A stretch of DNA of 5,240 bases, taken from assembly GCA_948663505.1 (NCBI GenBank), contig CAPNAQ010000109.1, positions 1 through 5,240 of the forward strand, in the 5' to 3' direction. Shown here in pieces: positions 1-5,240 of this stretch. Both the position numbers and the translations under genes were made by a program. This DNA comes from an uncultured Clostridia bacterium (GTDB taxonomy: Bacteria > Bacillota > Clostridia > TANB77 > CAG-508). Position 1 is the first letter of the stretch, and the number at the start of each line of letters is the position of its first letter. The notes under the pieces were generated by a model. It made no database searches, was not told where the DNA came from, and saw nothing but the letters and a program-made list of their open reading frames with translations.

Positions 1-19
1 TTTTCTTAATATTTTTCAT
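1..19 (-). CDS. Start of the next operon gene (partial, runs off the window)
   Basis: ATG at 19-17 follows a clear AAAGGGGG ribosome site and opens a frame reading M-K-N-I-K-K before the window ends. Only six codons are visible, so nothing can be said of its function beyond its place immediately downstream of a flippase. In such loci the neighbour is commonly a glycosyltransferase, polymerase or sugar-modifying enzyme. The start itself is well supported by the ribosome site and the 10-base gap after the flippase stop. Confidence 0.6.
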
Positions 20-23
20 TTGT

Positions 24-31
24 CCCCCTTT
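24..31 (-). promoter_or_regulatory. Ribosome binding site for the next gene, overlapping the flippase stop
   Basis: Minus-strand AAAGGGGG begins inside the TAA stop of the flippase gene (32-30) and lies 4 bases before an ATG at 19. The tight arrangement implies that the next gene is co-transcribed and translationally coupled. Confidence 0.65.
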
Positions 32-1418
32 ATTTTCTGCCAATAGCTTTAAGATGTTTCTTATTAATAATAATTGAATATATTACAGTAATAATTATAC
101 TTATAGCACTTATTAAAATAGAATTTCTTTGATATAAACATATTAAAATAGCTATTAATATTGCCAAAAATATATATTTCTTATAATCTAATCTAAGATT
201 AACATATTTTCTAATATCTATAATTCTATACATTGATAATATTGCATATGAAATTATTGTTGAAATACATGCAACTATTATTCCAAATTTTCTCATAAAA
301 AGCAAGTTAATAATTATATTAATAACACCTGCAATAAAAGTACTTATAGCTATATTTTTTGATTTTTTTAAAGAAATATATATTGCTCCTATTAATCCAC
401 TAAATAATTCAAACATAGATCCAATAATTAAAAAAGGTATATACATATATGCTTCATTAAATTTTTCATTAATCATAATCTTAAATATTATTGGCATTGC
501 TACTAATACAAGTAAACATACTGATGAACATATAAAAAATAAATTATCTATAGTTTCTGAATAATACTGATCTCTATCCTCTTCTTTTTGGCTCAATACT
601 GCAGATTCAGTCCAAGATAAATTAAATACACTAAAAAAATGTGATAATAAAATAGAAAATTTTGTTGCTATTGAGTAAATTCCATTTGCTGATGTACCTA
701 TAAGTATTGATATCATTGCTTTATCAGATATGCTAGTAATCCATGAAGAAATACTATTAGGTACTAATGGTAACGAATATTTTATTAATTCCTTAGATTG
801 TAGTTTATTTAATAATTTATATGAAAAATATTTGTATAGTCTTTTCTTAAATATTATATACAAACCACCTATTATATTAGAAATTATTCCAGATATAATT
901 AATCCATTTAATCCCAAACGGAAATTATATATTGTAATTATGCTTAATACTAAATTTGATATACCAACAATTATACTTGACTTTGCATAACTTAAATTAT
1001 CCCCCAATCCTCTTGATATTTGTAAAGGAATGTTTAATAAAATTGTACTTAAGGCATATAAATATATTGCTATTCCATTATTTATGTGGAAATTCAATAA
1101 AATAACTGCATATATACATGTAAATATTAATAATTGTATAATTGCATCAATAATACCATTAGTAATTATATTTTTTATCTCTTTTTGATTATCTCTTACA
1201 TCAATTAAGAATCTAAAAATACCATTTTCTATCTGTATACTCATAAAAGGAGCTATTAACCATGCAAATGTTGAGATTAAGTCAAATGTTCCATATTCAT
1301 CTGTTGTTAATAATGTAGTTAAAAATGGTAATATTATTAATGATAAAAATTGTGTACAAAATTTGCTAATTAGAATTATAATTGTATTTTTTGCTAATCT
1401 TTTATTCTTCTCTTTCAT
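30..1418 (-). CDS. Wzx-type lipid-linked oligosaccharide flippase (MOP superfamily)
   Basis: This inner-membrane protein of 462 residues, by my start, would move undecaprenyl-diphosphate-linked repeat units from the cytoplasmic to the outer face. I count about 14 hydrophobic helices spread along the whole chain, at roughly residues 12-34, 43-62, 84-108, 115-133, 147-163 and 168-190, then from 220 onward up to 450. Family features are the N-terminal pattern of a short basic head (MKEKNKRLAKNT) running into helix 1, EYGTFDLIST (41-50), and SLPLVPNSISSWITSISDKA (215-234), a typical polysaccharide-exporter segment. The C-terminus is basic. I chose ATG 1418 because GAGGAAGG lies 7 bases before it and the protein then begins as homologues usually do. 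A GTG at 1475 in the same frame would add 19 non-hydrophobic residues and also has an AGGAG site. The length is normal for Wzx. The substrate cannot be predicted; Wzx sequences diverge strongly. Confidence 0.92.
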   Translation of the reverse strand: MKEKNKRLAKNTIIILISKFCTQFLSLIILPFLTTLLTTDEYGTFDLISTFAWLIAPFMSIQIENGIFRFLIDVRDNQKEIKNIITNGIIDAIIQLLIFTCIYAVILLNFHINNGIAIYLYALSTILLNIPLQISRGLGDNLSYAKSSIIVGISNLVLSIITIYNFRLGLNGLIISGIISNIIGGLYIIFKKRLYKYFSYKLLNKLQSKELIKYSLPLVPNSISSWITSISDKAMISILIGTSANGIYSIATKFSILLSHFFSVFNLSWTESAVLSQKEEDRDQYYSETIDNLFFICSSVCLLVLVAMPIIFKIMINEKFNEAYMYIPFLIIGSMFELFSGLIGAIYISLKKSKNIAISTFIAGVINIIINLLFMRKFGIIVACISTIISYAILSMYRIIDIRKYVNLRLDYKKYIFLAILIAILICLYQRNSILISAISIIITVIYSIIINKKHLKAIGRK

Positions 1419-1425
1419 CTTTAAT

Positions 1426-1433
1426 CCTTCCTC
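1426..1433 (-). promoter_or_regulatory. Ribosome binding site deciding the flippase start
   Basis: Minus-strand GAGGAAGG lies 7 bases upstream of ATG 1418. It is nearly ideal and supports the shorter 462-residue flippase over the 481-residue form from GTG 1475. Confidence 0.7.
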
Positions 1434-1481
1434 AAGGCACAAATTGGTTGTAAAAAAATTGTAATTATTTTTCACTCATTA

Positions 1482-1486
1482 CTCCT
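1482..1486 (-). promoter_or_regulatory. Second, alternative ribosome binding site overlapping the glycosyltransferase stop
   Basis: AGGAG shares bases with the TAG stop (1487-1485) of the glycosyltransferase gene and lies 6 bases before GTG 1475. It could start the longer flippase form. It could also serve an ATG at 1479-1477 that reads only four codons (M-S-E-K-stop), but that ATG is only 2 bases away, which is too close. Translational coupling with the upstream gene is plausible. Confidence 0.4.
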
Positions 1487-2600
1487 ACAATAAATAAAAT
1501 TCTGTCAATTCTTCTACTATATCATCAATAAGATAGCCAGATTCTTTTATTTCATTAGTAACACTCTTTCTTTTTAATTGAATATTTGCAATTTCATCTG
1601 CCCAATCTTTTGGATTATTCTTTAATTCTAAAAATTTTAGATTTTCATTTATTTTAACTTCAATAGGAACTACATCTTTAGATGTAACACAAGGTAATCC
1701 TGAAGCTTGGGCCTCAATTAAAACAAGTCCCAAGCCTTCATATAAACTTGGAAATACAAAAATATCCATTGCTTGCATAATTTTATTAACTTCATTGCTA
1801 AAGCCTACAAACAATACATTTTCTTGTATTCCAAGAGATTTTATTTTATTGTTGATTTCATCTTGTTTTTCACCTGTACCAACAAGTAACAATTTATAAT
1901 TTCTATTTTTTAAATACAATTCATAAAATATATCTATTAAAAAATTATGATTTTTTTGATTTGTAAATCTTCCAACATGTCCAACAACAATATCTTCATT
2001 AGAAAATTTTAATTGTTGTCTCATGTGTATTCTAATGTTATTATCAAATTTAAATTTCTCATAATCAATTGCATTATGAATAATTTTAATTTTTTGTTTT
2101 TTTCCAAATAACCATTCTCCTGCTAATTTTGAACATGCAAAATAATCTGTTGCATATTTAATTAACTTTGGTTTAAGAATATTGCCAAATATTTTTTTAT
2201 ATAAGCTTTTAGTTTGGAATTCTATATTGTGTGAATGAGCTATTCTAATTGGTATTCCATATTTTTTTGCATATTTTAGAACCATATAATTTTTACTAGT
2301 TGAATGTAAATGAACAACCTTATAATCATGATGTAACTTAAAAAATTCATTTAATGCTTTATCTAGCTTGATAAAATCCATTGGATTTCTAACCCATATA
2401 TCTTTTAATTTATATACCTTACATCCAAGATTTGTCAATACTTCTTCTAATTCATATTTATTTCCATCATCAAGTAATAGAAAATCTATATGTATTTTTT
2501 CTTTATCAAATTTTGTTACCCAATCTATTACTAAACTCTGTATTCCCCCTCTTAGCATTCTATCAACAAAGTATAACACTTTTACTGGCTCTTTCTCCAT
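1485..2600 (-). CDS. Glycosyltransferase family 4 (GT-B fold, CapH/EpsF-like)
   Basis: This 371-residue cytoplasmic enzyme would transfer a sugar from a nucleotide-sugar donor to a growing lipid-linked saccharide, retaining anomeric configuration as GT4 enzymes do. The N-terminal acceptor-side domain opens with a beta strand and the glycine loop MLRGGIQSLV (15-24), followed by VHLHS (96-100) and AHSHN (121-125). The C-terminal donor domain has VGHVGRFTNQKNH (206-218), with R211 and K216 in the usual phosphate-binding positions. It also has LLLVGTGE (237-244) and the EX7E motif E288/E296 within PSLYEGLGLVLIEAQASG (284-301). The length is normal for the family and no domain is missing. There is no membrane segment, so it is soluble or peripheral. 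The donor and acceptor sugars cannot be read from sequence. It lies upstream of the flippase gene, with 66 bases between its stop and the preferred flippase start. Family certain, specificity unknown. Confidence 0.93.
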   Translation of the reverse strand: MEKEPVKVLYFVDRMLRGGIQSLVIDWVTKFDKEKIHIDFLLLDDGNKYELEEVLTNLGCKVYKLKDIWVRNPMDFIKLDKALNEFFKLHHDYKVVHLHSTSKNYMVLKYAKKYGIPIRIAHSHNIEFQTKSLYKKIFGNILKPKLIKYATDYFACSKLAGEWLFGKKQKIKIIHNAIDYEKFKFDNNIRIHMRQQLKFSNEDIVVGHVGRFTNQKNHNFLIDIFYELYLKNRNYKLLLVGTGEKQDEINNKIKSLGIQENVLFVGFSNEVNKIMQAMDIFVFPSLYEGLGLVLIEAQASGLPCVTSKDVVPIEVKINENLKFLELKNNPKDWADEIANIQLKRKSVTNEIKESGYLIDDIVEELTEFYLL

Positions 2601-2744
2601 TTTTTAATTCATCTCCCTTTTCATTATATTTTGTTAGAATTCCTTGATATTTGAAAGGCTAACTGAAATACAAATAAATATTTATGTATTAATAAAACTT
2701 TCCTTTGAAAATAAAACTAATTTTTGTATCTTAAACGCCTTATA
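2601..2744 (-). other. A+T-rich leader between the terminator and the glycosyltransferase gene
   Basis: This stretch of 144 bases follows the stem-loop and carries no convincing gene. A weak all-A/T palindrome, AATACA...TGTATT, lies at 2667-2690. A TATAAT sequence is present at 2628-2623, but no TTGACA-like box sits 16-18 bases upstream of it, and a start 7 bases downstream would fall in the ribosome site. I therefore do not call a promoter. If the upstream hairpin terminates efficiently, a non-obvious promoter must lie here, or the downstream genes depend on readthrough. Confidence 0.5.
2613..2620 (-). promoter_or_regulatory. Ribosome binding site of the GT4 glycosyltransferase gene
   Basis: Minus-strand AAAGGGAG lies 12 bases before the ATG at 2600, slightly longer than usual spacing. 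Inside the spacer is ATG AAT TAA (2612-2604), a two-codon dead-end frame too close to the site to be a likely start. The ATG at 2600 is the only start giving the complete N-terminal strand of the enzyme. Confidence 0.65.
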
Positions 2745-2813
2745 GAACAAAAGAGGCATCATTAAAATTTTTTTGCCCCTTTTAGAGAAACTCTTCATGC
2801 CTCATCTTTGTTC
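2745..2813 (-). terminator. Stem-loop directly after the fusion gene: Rho-independent terminator, possibly an attenuator
   Basis: Read on the minus strand, the structure starts at the base after the TAA of the fusion gene. Fold A pairs AAAAGGGGCA (2783-2774) with TGCCTCTTTT (2758-2749): ten pairs including one G-U, with a 15-base loop. The G+C-rich core is followed by TTTTGTTCT, the usual layout of an intrinsic terminator. Fold B pairs the far 5' arm (2813-2797, GAACAAAG then AT then GAGGCAT) with ATGCCTCTTTTGTTC (2759-2745). This leaves a 2-base bulge, one mismatch and a small AGAG-TTT-CTCT hairpin inside the loop. Both folds use the same 3' arm, so they exclude each other. The G-U pair of fold A would be an A-C mismatch in a plus-strand transcript, so this fold suits minus-strand transcription. 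A terminator role is likely; conditional control is inference. Confidence 0.7.
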
Positions 2814-5213
2814 TTAATTCCTTTTTCTAAAAATTCTACCCAATTTAATAATTTTCTTATATAAGCCAGTTTTAATTAAAGTAATTCTGCCATATTTCTC
2901 AACTTTACATTTTACACTATTAGGAAAATATTTAATCATTACCTTCTCAAATGGTAAATTATTTAAATCCTCAAAAAATTCTTCTCGTCTATCATTATAC
3001 TTTACAGAATAAAACATCTGATGAAAATTTGATACTAACTTATCTGTGTCAACTTCTTTAACATTATGCTTATCTTTTATTCTATCAAATATTCTAATAG
3101 CCTTTTCACTATTTAATAATACTCTTGTAGTTCCTTTGTCATCATCAAATAGTGGTTCAAATTTTTCAACATTAAAACAATCCCAAATTGTTATATCTGC
3201 TCTATGAAGTTGTTCTTTAAAATGGCAGTTGTAACAAGATGGTCTACAAGCTATATTAGAAAAGAATGCTCTAAGATATGGATCTGTATCAACTCCATTT
3301 TTATAAACAATTCCATTTTTATCATACATTGTCAAATTTGAGTATTTATATCCATAATACTTATCTCTAAAGTACACTTTTTCTACATCATTATTTTTAT
3401 TTTTAAATTCTAAATATTTTTCCCATAACAAAGGTGATGGTACTGCTCTACAGATAACATCAACAGTTAAAAGGTTTTCATAGTCTTTTCCTAAATAACT
3501 TTTTAGTCCTTCTATTTGACATGCTGTACCACTATAACAAACTAACTTATTTTGCTCTAAATAGTTTTTTACATCTTTAAATGTACTATTAGGATCACTT
3601 TGAACATATTTGCTATTTCTAAATTTCTCTAACTCGCTCTTTTTAGTCGCAATTTGATGTTCTACTTTATAATCTTTATTAAATCCAACTCCAAATACAA
3701 CTCCATCATTTTCTAAAACATAATCTGCAATTGCTGAAAATGCTCCACCTGATGTGCTTTGTCTCCTTACTTCTTCATTTTTATTTTGAAAAATATATCC
3801 TTTTTGTTTAAATTGTTCTCTTATCTTTTTATTAATAACTGGGCATACTCTCTTGCATAATCCACAATTAATACACTTACTTTTATCTACACATGGATAT
3901 AAAAATCCTTCTTCATCTCTTATCATTTCTATTGCATTTTTTGGGCATATATTTTTACAAGCTGTACATCCTGTACACAACTCTTTATTTTTTATTTCAA
4001 TATATTTATTTTCTGCTTGTTCAGCCTTATAATTTATTGCACTAAGTAGCCATTCTTTTGATTTATTTCTATATTTACTTAAATTCTCATTTACTTTAGT
4101 ATAATCAATTTTATATGCTAATACTTTTTCTATATCTTCTTTTCCATTTAATATTCTTTCATTACTAACTCCAGCTATTTTTAATAATGAATCTAGTCTT
4201 GAATTTGTTGAAGCTTTGCTTTTTGAATTATGTCTTCTAAATGCAAAAAATGTTCTATTAAAAATCAATGAAAATACTGTTCCATGGAAAGAATCTGTAC
4301 ATACATATTCAGCATTTTTTATAAGATTTATCCACTCTCTCGGTCCTATATCATATGGTGTTATATCTGCAAATTCATCTGAATATTTTACATATTCATC
4401 TGCATGATTTAAAGATACTATTTTACATCCTGTTTCCTTTTTCAATTTTTCTGCAAATTTACGGTGTTCAATATTATTTCCTAAAAAATAACATAATATA
4501 TATTTATCTTGAATTATTGTTTCTTTTGTAGCTTCTTCTTCCCATTCTTCTTTTTTTAATAAAATTGTAGGATCACACACAAGTTCAGCATTTATATTTG
4601 CTATTTCTTTGATCAATCTTACTCCACTATCTTCTCTAACTGATAAATGGTTTATTTTTTGTAAAAAGTTTTTATATTTTTCATTATATTTTTTAGGTAT
4701 TGTATTAACTCCTATACTTGTTGAATAGGAAACTTTATTTATTTCATTTGGTACCCAATTTAATGTATAATAATCTGCAACTACATTTACAGGCAACCAT
4801 AATTGATCACTACCAACAATTACATCACTATAATTATTTTTAGCTAATATATTTAATTCTCTATAGTTTGTACATGGTTTTGATAAATTAAATTCTTTCC
4901 TAAATTCTTTATATTTATTATCTCGTATTGTAATTTTTTTGCCTAGATTTTTTACTATTTTTTTATCTAATTTTAATTTTATCATTCCAAATTTTGCCTT
5001 TATAAAATTAAAGTTTGATATTTGTGTTATATAATATTTTCTTTTTCCTTTTTTAAAATCTATATTATTATCAATATTTATAGTTTCATTAGGTATTTTA
5101 TTATTGTCTAAAATTTTCTTTGTTGCATATGCTTGCAACATACTTCCATAGTTATTTTTAAAGTAACATGATACTATCCCTACTTTTTTTCCTAAATTAA
5201 AATCTTGATTCAT
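2814..5213 (-). CDS. Fusion protein: polysaccharide pyruvyl transferase + 2x[4Fe-4S] ferredoxin + FrhB-like (F420 hydrogenase beta-subunit) domain
   Basis: This 799-residue cytoplasmic protein has three parts. Residues about 10-330 look like a polysaccharide pyruvyl transferase (CsaB/WcaK family, PEP-dependent ketal formation on sugars). Visible motifs are NNYGSMLQA (20-28), GSDQLW (134-139) and TDSFHGT (306-312), where H310 is the family's conserved histidine. Residues about 404-460 hold two CxxCxxCxxxCP clusters, C413/416/419/423 and C447/450/453/457, typical of two [4Fe-4S] centres. Residues about 475-725 match the FrhB-like N- and C-terminal domains: STSGGAFSA (487-495), YSGTACQIEGL (560-570), CRAVPSP (588-594), CRPSCYNCHFK (656-666) and DDDKGT (690-695). 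There is no signal peptide or membrane segment; the last 25 residues are basic. ATG 5213 follows an AAAGGAGA site at 9-base spacing. I see no internal start or ribosome site at the domain joint, so it is one polypeptide. The domain calls are strong; the reaction catalysed by the redox half is unknown. Confidence 0.93.
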   Translation of the reverse strand: MNQDFNLGKKVGIVSCYFKNNYGSMLQAYATKKILDNNKIPNETINIDNNIDFKKGKRKYYITQISNFNFIKAKFGMIKLKLDKKIVKNLGKKITIRDNKYKEFRKEFNLSKPCTNYRELNILAKNNYSDVIVGSDQLWLPVNVVADYYTLNWVPNEINKVSYSTSIGVNTIPKKYNEKYKNFLQKINHLSVREDSGVRLIKEIANINAELVCDPTILLKKEEWEEEATKETIIQDKYILCYFLGNNIEHRKFAEKLKKETGCKIVSLNHADEYVKYSDEFADITPYDIGPREWINLIKNAEYVCTDSFHGTVFSLIFNRTFFAFRRHNSKSKASTNSRLDSLLKIAGVSNERILNGKEDIEKVLAYKIDYTKVNENLSKYRNKSKEWLLSAINYKAEQAENKYIEIKNKELCTGCTACKNICPKNAIEMIRDEEGFLYPCVDKSKCINCGLCKRVCPVINKKIREQFKQKGYIFQNKNEEVRRQSTSGGAFSAIADYVLENDGVVFGVGFNKDYKVEHQIATKKSELEKFRNSKYVQSDPNSTFKDVKNYLEQNKLVCYSGTACQIEGLKSYLGKDYENLLTVDVICRAVPSPLLWEKYLEFKNKNNDVEKVYFRDKYYGYKYSNLTMYDKNGIVYKNGVDTDPYLRAFFSNIACRPSCYNCHFKEQLHRADITIWDCFNVEKFEPLFDDDKGTTRVLLNSEKAIRIFDRIKDKHNVKEVDTDKLVSNFHQMFYSVKYNDRREEFFEDLNNLPFEKVMIKYFPNSVKCKVEKYGRITLIKTGLYKKIIKLGRIFRKRN

Positions 5214-5222
5214 ATATAATTT

Positions 5223-5230
5223 TCTCCTTT
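5223..5230 (-). promoter_or_regulatory. Ribosome binding site of the pyruvyl transferase/FrhB fusion gene
   Basis: Minus-strand AAAGGAGA lies 9 bases before the ATG at 5213 and confirms that start. A TAA (5231-5229) overlaps its first bases. It could be the stop of a preceding gene outside the window, which would mirror the stop/ribosome-site overlaps at 1487-1482 and 32-24. Only four codons are visible, so that remains a guess. Confidence 0.75.
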
Positions 5231-5240
5231 ATACACTTTT

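Noticed and set aside
730..990. Plus-strand open frame of 86 codons inside the flippase gene
   Set aside because: It lies wholly antisense to a well-supported membrane protein gene. It has no plausible ribosome site and no recognisable domain, and its composition is that expected for the reverse strand of an A+T-rich gene.
2604..2612. Two-codon frame ATG AAT TAA in the glycosyltransferase leader
   Set aside because: It is only a base from the ribosome site core, too close for efficient initiation, and chance occurrence is common in such A+T-rich sequence.
2623..2628. TATAAT-like -10 box before the glycosyltransferase gene
   Set aside because: No matching -35 box is found at 16-18 bases (AATATC and similar instead), and initiation there would remove the ribosome binding site from the transcript.
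2368..2647. Two overlapping plus-strand frames antisense to the 5' end of the glycosyltransferase gene
   Set aside because: They cover the same bases in different frames, oppose a clear GT4 N-terminus and show no family motif or translation signal.
2667..2690. A/T-only palindrome AATACA...TGTATT
   Set aside because: Six weak base pairs in a region of extreme A+T content are expected by chance; there is no U tail and no known operator match.
2745..2813. Reading the inverted repeat as a small mobile repeat (MITE-like)
   Set aside because: I see no target-site duplication on the flanks and no second copy in the window. Its place at the stop codon and its U tail fit a terminator better.
4216..4407. 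Plus-strand frame of 63 codons inside the fusion gene
   Set aside because: It is antisense to the conserved TDSFHGT region of the pyruvyl transferase domain, so its openness is explained by that gene's codons.

Overview
The window is very AT-rich (the G+C content looks like roughly a quarter by eye) and uses A/T-ending codons throughout. It has strong AGGAGG-like ribosome binding sites and an oxygen-sensitive type of iron-sulfur protein. Together these suggest an anaerobic, low-G+C Firmicute of the Clostridia type. This is an inference from composition and gene content; nothing in the window fixes the species. All genes lie on the minus strand and read from high to low coordinates, so the window is best read right to left.

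Layout in transcription order. (1) 5213-2814: a 799-residue fusion of an N-terminal polysaccharide pyruvyl transferase domain, a two-cluster ferredoxin-like insert and a C-terminal FrhB-like (coenzyme F420 hydrogenase/dehydrogenase beta-subunit family) domain. (2) 2813-2601: a 213-base gap that begins right at the stop codon with a hairpin able to fold in two competing ways. One fold is a good Rho-independent terminator for the minus strand. (3) 2600-1485: a GT-B fold glycosyltransferase of family GT4, resembling CapH/EpsF-type enzymes. (4) 1418-30: a Wzx-type polytopic flippase, for which I prefer an internal ATG over an upstream GTG. (5) 19-1: the first six codons of another gene, which runs out of the window.

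This is part of a cell-surface polysaccharide (capsule, exopolysaccharide or teichoic-acid-like polymer) locus. The glycosyltransferase would add a sugar to a lipid-linked repeat unit on the cytoplasmic face, and the flippase would move the finished unit across the membrane. The fusion protein presumably decorates the unit with a pyruvyl or related group, or carries out a redox step on a sugar. The role of its FrhB-like half in organisms that do not make F420 is, to my knowledge, not established, and that half is the most interesting item here. The second is the ambiguous attenuator/terminator in the middle of the cluster. I saw no RNA genes, CRISPR arrays, insertion sequences or integration sites.
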